Positions 23,799 to 33,140 of a stretch of 33,216 bases of DNA are shown piece by piece. Under the pieces are notes generated by a model. That model searched no databases and was not told the origin of the DNA. It was given only the letters and a program-made list of their open reading frames with translations. Each line of letters starts with the position of its first letter. The stretch's first letter is position 1. The position numbers and the translations under genes are program-made. This DNA is from Alphaproteobacteria bacterium (GTDB lineage: Bacteria > Pseudomonadota > Alphaproteobacteria > Rhizobiales > Rhizobiaceae): positions 1 through 33,216 of the forward strand of contig JAHJUC010000698.1 of NCBI GenBank assembly GCA_018829385.1, read 5' to 3'.

Positions 23799-26700
23799 AT
23801 GAGTTTGCGGCAGATTGCATTACGTTTGGCGGGCTCGTTGGCCACGTCAGGTCGGCGGGCCATGGTGCTTGCGCTCCTTGCGCTCCTTGCGGTCTGTCTC
23901 GTCATCGTGGTGCCGAACAAGTCGTTTGCCGAGGACGAGGCGGAGCAAAAGGTCTACCAGGAAATGCATTCGGAGGTGAAAACCGCCTTCGACAACGTCA
24001 AGGACAAATTCAACAAGCTTAACGACAAAATCAATTCCATCCGAAGCTCTGTGACCAACTGGCGTGAAGCGACAACCAAACGCAGAGAGAACGCTTCGAT
24101 CAAGGATATCAACGATCTTTTCGAAGGCGAACTGGTCGCCGGGCGCGACGAATTGCTCAAGCAGGTGTTCAGCGAGGAGTTTGTTGAGCAGATGAAGAAG
24201 GTCGAGGCGAAGCTCGGCATCCAGGTCGGTATCCCCGATACCGAGAAACTGCTCAAATTGCTTGTCGACAAGCAGGGTCGCGAAAAACTCTACGGCTATA
24301 TGTATCAGCTCAGCGGCTACGAGCGGAACCTGCGCAAAAAGGGGGTTTTCAAGGAACTCGACAAATTGAAAGACCGTTTCGAGAAGGGGTCGGGGTATAT
24401 CAGCAAGGTCGGCGACATGCTGGACTTTGTCGCCCTGTTCGATCCCTCCAATGTCGATCCGGACTCGCCGATCAGCCGCCTGAAGGCCATAGGCAACGTG
24501 CTTGGGGCAATGAAGGACATCACCGAGGCCATTCCAGGTTTCGGCCATCTTCTCGATTTCTACATCGATGCGACCGAACAGTTCACCCAGGCGCTCGAAG
24601 AGCTGAACACCAAGATCCTCGATGCTCGCGACGGGTCGATCTGCGGTCAGCTCGGTGTGCTGTCGGCAGAGCTGAAGGCGCTCGATGAACACATCAAGGG
24701 CGGGGCCTGCATCAATTTCTATACCAATTACGAGCTGCAGTCGCTGCTCAAGCCGGTGCTCGTCTGGACCCATGCCGAAAGCAATGAGACATTCTTCTAC
24801 GACAAGGACCATGATGTTGCCGCCTATCTGACATCGGGCAATCAGGGAGATCTGCTCGATCCGTTCCGCGCGCTCAAGGCAAGCAAGACCGCCGCCAACA
24901 GCAAGCGGGCTAGCCCGGCCGTGTTCATGGCGCTTGCGCGCGTCGTCACCCGGTCGAAAGCGGTCGTGGCAAAGCCTGAATGTGATGACTACGCGAGGCT
25001 TTTTTCCGACAGGAATTTTCGTGCGATCTTGCGCGAGGTCGATGTCCTCGACAATTTAGGTGCAATCAGTGCGCCGAGCGGAACGGTGCTCCAGCCAGTG
25101 ATCACAAGTCCCGCGGAAATTACAGGGTTGTGCCTTTACGATCCGCGCATGCGTCGGCTGATGCGTGACCTTGCGGACCGTTATCGCCATCTAGCCGCCG
25201 TAACCATCGATGTCTATCCGCTTGACCGGAAACAATCGCCGGATGTGAACGACGTCCGCATCGACGGGATCCCGCTGGTTTTCGGCGAGGCGGGAGCCGG
25301 CAAGAGGCGGGTGGCAGAATTTACCCGGATCGAGGCGCTGGTCGATACGCGCCACCCGATGGACGTCGAAGTGGATGCCGAAGGTTTCAAGCCGGCGCAG
25401 AAGTCACTGAGCCTCTCTGCCAAGCGCAGGTATGCGACGATCTACATGGAACGCGAAGAGGCCGAGCAGGCTGTGCCGGCAGCAGATGCCGATGCTGAGG
25501 CGGATGCCGGCGGAAGGGAAGGCGCCGGTGACATGACGGATACCGACGTCGATCAGCGGCCGGTCGAGGTTGAACCTGCCGCAAAGCAGACTGCACCGGC
25601 GCCGATTGCTCCGGTCGCGGTGGACAAGCTGCAGCCGGTTAGCCCGCAATCAGTCCCGCAAGAGCCGCAACAGACTTCTGCCCAGCAGGCAACCGCACCT
25701 GATGCGCCCGCACAGCCCGTGGAGCCGGCTGGCGATGTGCCTAGTCCCGAGACGGCTGGGGATGTTCCCTCCGCAGCGGTCGGGGCCGAAACAAGTGTGG
25801 ATGCCGGAACGGATGACGCCGGTGATGTAGACGCGCCGACGGAGGCGGCCAAGGCGGGCAGCAAAGAGACCGGCACAGATCAAGCCCCCTCTTCAGCCGA
25901 CGCGCAGGAGCAGCCTTCAACGGACCAGGCCGATGACGGTCAGGCGGACGAGGCCGGCAAGGAGGTTGCCGGGGCCGGCAATGAGGCGTCGCCATCGGCT
26001 CCCGGATCCGACAATATTGTCAGCCTCACGATTGCGCGTGGCCGGGTCTATCTTGGCGAAACCGTTCAGATCTCGACGCCTTACCGGGGCGAGGACATCG
26101 CCCGTGGAACCGATGAGTGCGATCCCAACAGCACCAATCCGTTCACCGGCTGCGAGGTCACTCCGTCAGGAAGCAATGGAGCCAGCGTGTATATCGGACG
26201 GGCCGACGATACCGAAGATCTCGGTCCGGCCCGGCCGTTACCAAGCCTTGAATATATCTGGCACGGCAGCGAGGGCGTCACCTTCGAGCCGACGACGTCA
26301 AACGATGGCCGGACATTTGCGACCTTCGAGCGCGTTGGTGAAATGAAGATCTGGGCCCAGGTGGTCAAGCAGGGTTCGACCATCGCCGAGACCGAGCAGC
26401 AGACCGTAAATGTCCTGGCGCCGTCGCTTTCGATCAGGTTCGATCCGGCTTCGGGGGCTAATGCGGGATCGAAGATCAAGGCGACGGTCGTCGCGACCCC
26501 GATGGTCTTGCCGAAATACTGGACTGTCCGGTGGCTGGAGCCGCCGACCGCCGACCGGGAGGAGCTCAACGGCAACGGCTCCGAAATCCGCTTTTCCGGC
26601 GCGGCGGGCAAGCCTGTGACGCTCGAAGCCACGGCCAATGTCGCCTTCTACGGCGACGAGATCGGGTCGGTCACCGGCAGCTACAGTCTGGAGGCTGGAA

Positions 26701-28658
26701 GTCTCGATGTCACGGCGAGATCGCGTGGGCCGCGGCCGCAAATCTGGGACCGAGCCAGCGGCGGTCTGGTCGATCTGCCCGACGGGCAATATGTCGATGG
26801 ACAGGAGATCGACTTGCGCGCCGAGTTCGCGGGCGGCGATGCGCCAGGCGAAGTCCGGTGGCGCTGGTCGGTCAATGAGGGCACCTCTATCTCAAACGAG
26901 ATCTCGCAGACCCCGACCGTCTCGCGGGCTCAAGCGGGGCAGATCGAGGCCAAGGTGATAGCCACGGACAAGAACGGCGTCGAGCTCGCGTCGGGATCGA
27001 TCAGCCTGAGCGTGCAGGCGCAAGGGCAGCCACCCGCCGACAAACCCGGGTCGGCCGCGTCCAAACCCGAACCTGTTCCGGATGTGACCGATACACCGGA
27101 CCGCCAACCTTTGACGCAGAAGCAGGACCCCGCCCGTCCGATACCGGCTCCCGCCACACCAGCGTCCACCGCGAAACAACCCGTCACGGCGGCGCCTGCC
27201 AGTCCCACCATATCGCCGTCACCGGCAGAGCCCGCTACCCCACCGCGACCGACGCCATCCTCAACGCCGCAGCCCGCCCCGCCGCAACCTGCACCGCCGC
27301 CGGCAGCTGTGGCATGCGCGATCGGTTCGCCGCAATATACGGCCGCTGTGGAGTTGTGGACCCGGGGCCTATCCATGATCTCGGCAGGCAATGCAGAGGT
27401 CGGCCTCGGGGCATTGGAGGCAAGTCTGGTCGTCTGTCCCGATCCAACGCGTCAAACCCAGTTCACGGCCCTGCGCCAGCAGCTCAGCAGGGCAGGGGCG
27501 ACAGCGTCTCAGCCGCCCTTGCCAGCCGCCGATTGCAGCTCCGGCGGCAATGATTATGCCGAAGCGATGAACAACTGGCAGCAGGGTGTTTCCCTGCTGG
27601 GCGCCGGCGACCATCAGGCAGGCGTCGTGGCTTTGGAGCGGAGCCTCGGCCAATGTCCCGATCCGCAACGCCAGTCCCAGCTCGACCGGTTGAAGGCGCA
27701 GCTTGAAGCGGCGGCCGCTCCGCAGTCCGGGGATACCGGTGCCTGCCTGCCGGGCGGCGACCGGTATGCATCTGCCCAGGATGCCTGGCGGCGCGGCATC
27801 GCGCTGATCGGCAGCGGTGAAAGCGGTGCGGGCGTAGCGCTTCTGGAGATGAGCGTTGGGGAATGTCCCGACGACACGCGCCAGTCCCAGCTCGAGGCCC
27901 TCAGGCAGCAATTGAACATCTCCGAGGAAAATGGCGATGAGGTTGCAGGAGACGGTGGCGAACGGGGCGCACCGACCAGCATCGAGGACGCGGTCAAGCA
28001 GGCCGCGAAGGCCTGCGAACCAGGTGGTGCGCGCTACGCGGAGGCCGAAGCAAGCTGGATCCGGGGTAGCGATCTGCTTGGGGCAGGTGATCGGACAGCG
28101 GGGCTGGAAGCGCTACGCAAAAGCGTCTCGATCTGTGCTGATCCCGACCGGGTTGCCAATCTGGAGCAGGTGAGTGTGCTGATCGAAGAAGCCATCGTGA
28201 GGGAACGGCAGGCTCAGGCCGATGCCCAGCGCCAGGCCGAAGAGGCGGCAAGGCAGGCCGCAGATGTGGAGCGCACGCCACCACAGCCACCACAGCCCGT
28301 CGAGCCTCAGTCGATGGAGGCGCCGTCAAAGCCGCAATCGACACGCTATTCAGGCTCAGTTGAAGGCGCGCCGCAATGCAGGCTTTCCTTCGAATTTTCA
28401 AATGGACAGGTCAGTGGCCAGATCACCGGCACCTATGAAGGCGACCAGATCAATCTGGCTTTCCAGGGCACTGCCGACGGCAACCAATTCAGCGTTCCGT
28501 TGAGCGGTTACCTTATCGATTCCTCTGGCCGTTTCGGGCGCGTTTCGATCACGGGGACGGTTAGCGGGACCTTTTCCAACGGATTTTTCACCGGCAATTG
28601 GACCGCCGGAAACAACTATCAGTCCGATCGAGGCGGCTGGATCGCCAGCCCGGAATAG
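23799..28658 (+). CDS. Giant secreted modular protein with Cys-bracketed repeats
   Basis: This 1619-residue protein has a signal peptide (hydrophobic 22-38, SFA before E45). Residues 45-450 are helical with coiled-coil stretches. Residues 460-551 form a PEGA/carboxypeptidase-regulatory-like beta domain. Residues 552-738 are a low-complexity acidic and Pro/Ala linker. Residues 740-1073 hold three Ig-like beta modules, followed by a Pro-rich linker to 1170. Four helical repeats then start at C1173, C1246, C1316 and C1406. Each has C1, G4, Y8, A11, W15, G18, G25, G30, L34, S37, C41, D43 and R46 in identical spacing. A charged helix (about 1468-1490) and a C-terminal beta domain (1516-1619) close the protein. 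It probably acts in the periplasm or on the cell surface as a scaffold. No catalytic motif is seen, and the whole architecture is not one I recognise. Confidence 0.85.
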   Translation: MSLRQIALRLAGSLATSGRRAMVLALLALLAVCLVIVVPNKSFAEDEAEQKVYQEMHSEVKTAFDNVKDKFNKLNDKINSIRSSVTNWREATTKRRENASIKDINDLFEGELVAGRDELLKQVFSEEFVEQMKKVEAKLGIQVGIPDTEKLLKLLVDKQGREKLYGYMYQLSGYERNLRKKGVFKELDKLKDRFEKGSGYISKVGDMLDFVALFDPSNVDPDSPISRLKAIGNVLGAMKDITEAIPGFGHLLDFYIDATEQFTQALEELNTKILDARDGSICGQLGVLSAELKALDEHIKGGACINFYTNYELQSLLKPVLVWTHAESNETFFYDKDHDVAAYLTSGNQGDLLDPFRALKASKTAANSKRASPAVFMALARVVTRSKAVVAKPECDDYARLFSDRNFRAILREVDVLDNLGAISAPSGTVLQPVITSPAEITGLCLYDPRMRRLMRDLADRYRHLAAVTIDVYPLDRKQSPDVNDVRIDGIPLVFGEAGAGKRRVAEFTRIEALVDTRHPMDVEVDAEGFKPAQKSLSLSAKRRYATIYMEREEAEQAVPAADADAEADAGGREGAGDMTDTDVDQRPVEVEPAAKQTAPAPIAPVAVDKLQPVSPQSVPQEPQQTSAQQATAPDAPAQPVEPAGDVPSPETAGDVPSAAVGAETSVDAGTDDAGDVDAPTEAAKAGSKETGTDQAPSSADAQEQPSTDQADDGQADEAGKEVAGAGNEASPSAPGSDNIVSLTIARGRVYLGETVQISTPYRGEDIARGTDECDPNSTNPFTGCEVTPSGSNGASVYIGRADDTEDLGPARPLPSLEYIWHGSEGVTFEPTTSNDGRTFATFERVGEMKIWAQVVKQGSTIAETEQQTVNVLAPSLSIRFDPASGANAGSKIKATVVATPMVLPKYWTVRWLEPPTADREELNGNGSEIRFSGAAGKPVTLEATANVAFYGDEIGSVTGSYSLEAGSLDVTARSRGPRPQIWDRASGGLVDLPDGQYVDGQEIDLRAEFAGGDAPGEVRWRWSVNEGTSISNEISQTPTVSRAQAGQIEAKVIATDKNGVELASGSISLSVQAQGQPPADKPGSAASKPEPVPDVTDTPDRQPLTQKQDPARPIPAPATPASTAKQPVTAAPASPTISPSPAEPATPPRPTPSSTPQPAPPQPAPPPAAVACAIGSPQYTAAVELWTRGLSMISAGNAEVGLGALEASLVVCPDPTRQTQFTALRQQLSRAGATASQPPLPAADCSSGGNDYAEAMNNWQQGVSLLGAGDHQAGVVALERSLGQCPDPQRQSQLDRLKAQLEAAAAPQSGDTGACLPGGDRYASAQDAWRRGIALIGSGESGAGVALLEMSVGECPDDTRQSQLEALRQQLNISEENGDEVAGDGGERGAPTSIEDAVKQAAKACEPGGARYAEAEASWIRGSDLLGAGDRTAGLEALRKSVSICADPDRVANLEQVSVLIEEAIVRERQAQADAQRQAEEAARQAADVERTPPQPPQPVEPQSMEAPSKPQSTRYSGSVEGAPQCRLSFEFSNGQVSGQITGTYEGDQINLAFQGTADGNQFSVPLSGYLIDSSGRFGRVSITGTVSGTFSNGFFTGNWTAGNNYQSDRGGWIASPE

Positions 28659-28669
28659 GAGAGATGCAC

Positions 28670-29365
28670 ATGCCAAGATTAAATCCGCTCGCGCTGTCGT
28701 TGCTTCTCATGCTGGGCCTGCTTGCCGGCCCCGCAAACGCCATGGATCTTGGCAAAACGGGCATTGGCCTCAATCCGCCGGCGCGGGGTTGGAAACTCGA
28801 AGATCACGATGATGCGGCTCTGAAAGTCTGGCATCTGCGCGCCGATACCTGGGACCCGGCGCCGAAGGAGTCCGGTTTAATCTCGGTGACCGTCACCTTT
28901 CTGGACGGCGATCCGTGGCCTGACATCGCGGCGATGCGCGATCAGGCCGCCGACATTGTTGCTGGCCAGCTTATGACTGCTGTCACCGCCCGCACGCCAT
29001 TTGAACTCGTCAGCGGCCGTTTCGAGATAGCGGGTGCGGATTTCGAGGGCGGGCTCGATCTGGTCTCGGAAGGCGACAAGCCTGTCAGCGCCCGGCTGCT
29101 TCTGATCCGCACCCGCAGCGGATTTCTGATGATCACGGCTTTCTCGGTGCTGCCGATGAGGGAAAAGCCGTTCTCCGCGCTGTTTGGAGAAACCGGTATT
29201 CTGACTGCTTATGGTCCGGGGGCGGCAGGATTGAATGGAACGCCCGCCGCGGCTGAGGCTTCCGTGCCTGCTCCGGCTGATCCTGCCGCCAATCCAGCAG
29301 CTATCGAGGATCTGCTCAAACAGATGCAGCAACAGTTCCAGCCGTCAGCGGAAACTGGAAATTGA
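28670..29365 (+). CDS. Hypothetical secreted protein
   Basis: This 231-residue protein has a clear signal peptide (PLALSLLLMLGLLAGPANA, cleavage before M24 or so). The mature part is an alpha/beta domain of unknown family (residues 25-190), followed by an Ala/Pro-rich tail with a Gln-rich end (QMQQQFQP). AGGAGAG at 28657-28663 is 6 nt from the ATG at 28670 and only touches the ATG at 28664, so 28670 is preferred. It follows the giant protein gene by 11 nt. I do not recognise the family; a role in the same envelope system is inferred. Confidence 0.8.
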   Translation: MPRLNPLALSLLLMLGLLAGPANAMDLGKTGIGLNPPARGWKLEDHDDAALKVWHLRADTWDPAPKESGLISVTVTFLDGDPWPDIAAMRDQAADIVAGQLMTAVTARTPFELVSGRFEIAGADFEGGLDLVSEGDKPVSARLLLIRTRSGFLMITAFSVLPMREKPFSALFGETGILTAYGPGAAGLNGTPAAAEASVPAPADPAANPAAIEDLLKQMQQQFQPSAETGN

Positions 29366-29376
29366 GGAAGGCGAAG

Positions 29377-29865
29377 ATGACACGTTTCGCAACCATGACA
29401 CTCGTTGCATTCGCCATTCTGCAGGCCATGCTCTTATCAGTAACGCCGACGCTTGCCGACTATGTCGGCAATCTCAATCCCAACGGGGATAACTACCTTA
29501 CGCTGCGCCAATATGCGACCGCGAAATCGCGAGAGATCAGCCGCATGGGGCCCGGAACGATTGTCGAAATTTTGGATGCGGATGGCGACTGGTTCTACAT
29601 CCAAACCCAGGACGGGCGCATCGGCTGGGCGCATAGCAACTACATTCTTCCCGGATTGCCCGGCGGCAATACGCCGCGACCTGACAATGCCGCGCCGTTT
29701 GGTGTGGTTAACGATGAAGCCGGAGATGTGCCCGTTGAGGACTATCAGGAACCGGCCGTTGCCGGCGGCATCGCTTCAGGTGCCGCTAACGTTGGAGGTG
29801 TTGAGTTCGACTGGCTCGAAGGACACATGACCCAGTTCCATGATCCGTTGAAATACTACCCGTGA
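29377..29865 (+). CDS. Secreted SH3-like (SH3b) domain protein
   Basis: This 162-residue protein has a signal peptide (hydrophobic residues about 8-22, TLA before D29). A bacterial SH3 domain follows at about residues 30-92, with LNPNGDNYLTLRQYAT, GPGTIVEILDADGDWFYIQT and GWAHSNYI, the typical sequence for peptidoglycan- or protein-binding SH3b folds. The C-terminal 65 residues are acidic, glycine-rich and probably flexible. GAGGAAG at 29365-29371 supports the ATG at 29377, 11 nt after the previous stop. It likely binds the cell wall or a partner of the operon in the periplasm. Confidence 0.88.
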   Translation: MTRFATMTLVAFAILQAMLLSVTPTLADYVGNLNPNGDNYLTLRQYATAKSREISRMGPGTIVEILDADGDWFYIQTQDGRIGWAHSNYILPGLPGGNTPRPDNAAPFGVVNDEAGDVPVEDYQEPAVAGGIASGAANVGGVEFDWLEGHMTQFHDPLKYYP

Positions 29866-29879
29866 GCGAGGGACACACC

Positions 29880-30890
29880 ATGAATATCCGCGTCTTGGCA
29901 TGGGCAGTCTGCATGGCCGCCGTCTCAGTCCCTATGGCGATGGCCAATGACACCTCCGCCCGTCTCGCCAGCGGCGGACTGGTCTTCGGCAAGCAGCTTG
30001 GCGTGGTCATGCAATCGGAAGATCTTTACATTTCTCCCGACATGATCCGCGTGCGGTATGTGTTCCACAACGAAACGGCAACGGATCTCGAGACGATCGT
30101 TGCCTTCCCGTTGCCGGAGACCGCGCCTTCCGGCGACATCGGCGGAGGTTATCATTTCGGCGATGGCGTCACGGCCAATTTCGTGGATTTCAAGACATGG
30201 GCCGGCGGAACGCCGGTTGTCACCCAAGTCGAGCAGAAAGCACTGGCGCTCGGCCTCGACCGGACGGAGATCCTGAACCGTCTCGGTGTGCCGATCGGGT
30301 CCTACATTCCGCCGACGGATCCGCGGTCTGCCTTTCACGGGCTTTCGCGCCTGAGCGAGGCAGAGTGGGGCGAGCTTGCCGCGCTGGGCTTGCTCAGGAT
30401 CGATCCGCAGGGACATCCCTCGCCAGGGTGGACGGTGGCGACGACATTCTACTGGACCCAAGTCTTTCCGGCCGGCGAGGACACGGTGATCGAGCATCAA
30501 TATCGACCGCTGATCGGGTCGAGCTTCGATGCACCCATCAGCGGCGATCCGGACGATCAGGACGCGGCCCGCGCCTCGATCAGGTTTTGCATCTCGGAAC
30601 AGGACAAGAAAGCGCTGCGTGAGCTTCATGACGGCAAGATCGACGGCAGAACTTACACCGCGTTTTCCGAAGAACTTGGCTACATCCTCAAGACTGCAGC
30701 GAACTGGAGCGGCGCGATCCGGGATTTTCATCTCGTCATTGAGGCGCGGGAACCGATTGATTTCGTCTTCGCCTGTCTTCCGGGGCTCAAGCGCATCTCT
30801 CCTTCGCGGCTTGAGCTGAGTGAGGCTCAATTCTGGCCTTTTTCGGATCTGGACGTGCTTTTCGTGATCTCGAAGCCCCTGGACAACTGA
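29880..30890 (+). CDS. DUF4424 secreted protein
   Basis: This 336-residue protein has a signal peptide (residues 1-22, MAMA before N23). The mature N-terminus NDTSARLASGGLVFGK and the following SEDLYISPDMIRVRYVFHN and FPLPE are typical of the DUF4424 family. Its function is unknown. Several tryptophans and a late beta-rich section suggest a globular periplasmic protein. GAGGGA at 29869-29874 precedes the ATG at 29880, 14 nt after the previous stop. The family is widespread in alphaproteobacteria, often next to other secreted proteins of unknown role. Confidence 0.9.
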   Translation: MNIRVLAWAVCMAAVSVPMAMANDTSARLASGGLVFGKQLGVVMQSEDLYISPDMIRVRYVFHNETATDLETIVAFPLPETAPSGDIGGGYHFGDGVTANFVDFKTWAGGTPVVTQVEQKALALGLDRTEILNRLGVPIGSYIPPTDPRSAFHGLSRLSEAEWGELAALGLLRIDPQGHPSPGWTVATTFYWTQVFPAGEDTVIEHQYRPLIGSSFDAPISGDPDDQDAARASIRFCISEQDKKALRELHDGKIDGRTYTAFSEELGYILKTAANWSGAIRDFHLVIEAREPIDFVFACLPGLKRISPSRLELSEAQFWPFSDLDVLFVISKPLDN

Positions 30891-30911
30891 CCCTTCCCAA
30901 AGGAGACCCGC

Positions 30912-31394
30912 ATGCGTGTTGCAACTCTCTCATTGATCTTGATATCACTTGTGACTGCCGGCACCGCTGCGGCCATGGATTGGCGGCACTATCAGAATGC
31001 CCGGTTCGGAACCAGCGCCGATGTCCCCACCGCTTTCGCTCCTGCGCCACCGCCGGAAAACGGTGACGGCCAGCGATTTGACGGACCCAACGGCACGATT
31101 ACCGTCTACGGCGCTTTCGATTTCACCGGCAGTTTCTCTGGCTACCGGAGCTTTCTCAAAGACACGCTTGAGAGCGAGGGCTGGAAGCTGACCTACACGC
31201 CGTCGGGCGAAAACTGGTTTGTGCTCTCGGGCGTAAACCAGGGACGCATCCTCTATCAGCGCGTCGAACGTCCAGCCGGCTGCAATGGCGACATCCTTCA
31301 CCACATTGAATTCCGCTATCCCGCCCGCGATGGGATGGAGTGGGAATCAATCGTCGAGCGCGGCGCAAAATCTCTTGATGGGCCGTGTGGTTGA
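30912..31394 (+). CDS. Hypothetical secreted protein
   Basis: This 160-residue protein has a signal peptide (residues 1-20, TAAA before M22). The mature domain starts WRHYQNARFGTSADVP and has PPENGDGQRFDGPNGTITVYG, a pattern I have seen in small secreted alphaproteobacterial proteins of unknown function. Two cysteines (in PAGCNGD and GPCG) may pair. AAAGGAGA at 30898-30905 is well placed for the ATG at 30912, 21 nt after the DUF4424 stop. It is the last gene of the five-gene operon. A terminator is not visible after it. Confidence 0.85.
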   Translation: MRVATLSLILISLVTAGTAAAMDWRHYQNARFGTSADVPTAFAPAPPPENGDGQRFDGPNGTITVYGAFDFTGSFSGYRSFLKDTLESEGWKLTYTPSGENWFVLSGVNQGRILYQRVERPAGCNGDILHHIEFRYPARDGMEWESIVERGAKSLDGPCG

Positions 31395-31644
31395 GCATGA
31401 ACGGAATAGTCGGGGTTTCTGTTTGACCCAGAGAAGTTCCGTGGCGAGCGTTTGGGGTGCGCGATGAAGGATTGCTGCGTTGGAGTCTGATGCTTACCTG
31501 CGACTCGCTATGGCCGAAATCGGTCCTGGATCAGGTAGTCCACAGCTGAATCAGTGCGGATACCGGTGGCACTTCTCATCACGGCACCAAATTTGTATCT
31601 GACCCGGAACGATCTGCTGACCATCCGGAGAACGATAAACGGCA

Positions 31645-32868
31645 ATGACGATCTATACGGTCCATCTCCCGCGGGTAAAAACCGGCGACTTTGTTCCGCT
31701 TGATTTCAAGCGCACAGACTATCAGGCAAAACAGAAGAGATTTCTTGGTCGATATGGGCTCAAGCCTGAAATCAGCTTTGACGATTTCACAACCAGTGCA
31801 GTCATCGACTGGCTGGATGTGACCTTTGGAACATTGGTAATCACACAAGCCAGATGGATCAGCGAGCATATCAAAACCCTCACGGGGGAGGCTGTTTCCG
31901 TTCGCGAGATCCAGCCTTATGACTTCCCTCGCTTCACCGCACGGTTTCAACAACCATCAATGCCGCTGGTGAAGAAGGCGCTTGCGGCGGTCGAAGGGCG
32001 CTTCAGCTTGGCGGCCGGACCGACGATCTCCGGTCTTGAGGTCAGCATCGACTTCACGCCGAAGATCCCGAGTGATCAAGCCAGGGCAAGAATGGTGGGG
32101 GTGCTGGCGCGACATTTGTTGCCAGGCAGGAACGTCCTAATGAGAACGGTCGATCGCCCACGCTTCACATGGGGGAACTCACTTGAAGATACAAAGCACC
32201 TACTCGGGAAACCGGACGATGGGCCTGATCATACACAACCCTTGCCATGGAGGCGGGTAAGAGTGCCTGCGGACTATGCCAGACTCTTCACATCCGGTGA
32301 CCAGATGCCGTATGTCGACGCGACGGTCTATTTCGGATCCGAGAAGTCAGCCTGTCTTTGGCGGATCATGGACAAGGTGGTCGATCAGCAAAACCGTCAA
32401 ACTGGGACCTCCAAGGCTTTGGACGACCATGAGAAGCGAGCGCGCATCGAAGTTTCGCTCGGGGTAGCTGAGATTCGTCGCCTGAGTATCACGTCTCTCG
32501 ATGACCTACGACGATTCCGCTTCACCAATTTGCAGAAGGAGTTCTTCGCGTTCTACCTTCCAACCTTCGCGGCGACCGACGCTGTGCCCGTCCTGAATTA
32601 TAGAGCCGTGAAGGAAATGCGGAGCCAGGAACGTGTCCGGAAATTTCTGAAAGCCGGCGTCGTTGGATTGCAGGCCATGGACCATGCGTGGGAAACGAGG
32701 CGAGCCTCCAACCGTGCGGACATCGCGAAGGTGTTGAGGTCACGTGGGCAACCGGTAGCTCGTTTCAAGGCGGGCAAGGGGAAGCACGGGACGCTTCTGG
32801 CTTATCGGGAACTGAACAAGCGAGTCGAGACTGCGCTCAGGCATTTGGCCGAGGGTGTTGGCTCGTAG
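31645..32868 (+). CDS. Hypothetical protein, possibly Rep-like
   Basis: This is a 407-residue protein without signal peptide or membrane segment. VIDWLDVTFGT (about residues 53-63), GLEVSIDFTP (about 131-140), ATVYFGSEKSACLWRIMDK (about 226-244) and RARIEVSLG (about 265-273) follow the order of blocks in Rep_trans/phage gpII-like rolling-circle replication initiators. The C-terminal part is basic. I am not certain of this assignment, and the catalytic tyrosine and HUH motif are not clear. GGAG at 31627-31630 is rather far from the ATG. It stands alone, next to dispersed repeat copy C, which fits a gene of a mobile or decayed element. Confidence 0.6.
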   Translation: MTIYTVHLPRVKTGDFVPLDFKRTDYQAKQKRFLGRYGLKPEISFDDFTTSAVIDWLDVTFGTLVITQARWISEHIKTLTGEAVSVREIQPYDFPRFTARFQQPSMPLVKKALAAVEGRFSLAAGPTISGLEVSIDFTPKIPSDQARARMVGVLARHLLPGRNVLMRTVDRPRFTWGNSLEDTKHLLGKPDDGPDHTQPLPWRRVRVPADYARLFTSGDQMPYVDATVYFGSEKSACLWRIMDKVVDQQNRQTGTSKALDDHEKRARIEVSLGVAEIRRLSITSLDDLRRFRFTNLQKEFFAFYLPTFAATDAVPVLNYRAVKEMRSQERVRKFLKAGVVGLQAMDHAWETRRASNRADIAKVLRSRGQPVARFKAGKGKHGTLLAYRELNKRVETALRHLAEGVGS

Positions 32869-32918
32869 GGAAGGGTTACGTCCCTACGCCCTATATACAG
32901 TTATTAGAGGCAACCGGT

Positions 32919-32942
32919 TCCCTCGGCTAAAATATCGAGGGA
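32919..32942. terminator. 7-bp stem-loop after the Rep-like gene
   Basis: TCCCTCG and CGAGGGA pair around a 10-nt loop, 51 nt after the stop codon. No T-run follows on the plus strand, so this is at best a weak or Rho-assisted terminator, and it may instead be a recombination or origin-like site. Confidence 0.3.
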
Positions 32943-33140
32943 TTAAGGGGTCGTGATGCGGTTTTTGACCAGGCTGAGTGGGAAAAACTCGGCACGGTGG
33001 CGATCGCGATACTCCCGCAAACCTCTCGGCCTTCCTCGGCGCCCCCGACTGCTGCTTCGACTCCGACACAGCTGGAACGGCATGATCTGGGTTTGGGAAA
33101 GCCGGACATATCGTTCAACCTCCGATCAACCGCTCCTTCG

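Noticed and set aside
23847-24812. 321-residue minus-strand frame within the giant protein gene
   Set aside because: Antisense shadow of a strongly coding plus frame; no start context or domain.
25288-25314. Walker A-like GEAGAGKR in the giant secreted protein
   Set aside because: The residue after the lysine is arginine, not Ser/Thr. No Walker B follows and the surrounding sequence fits a PEGA-like beta domain in the periplasm.
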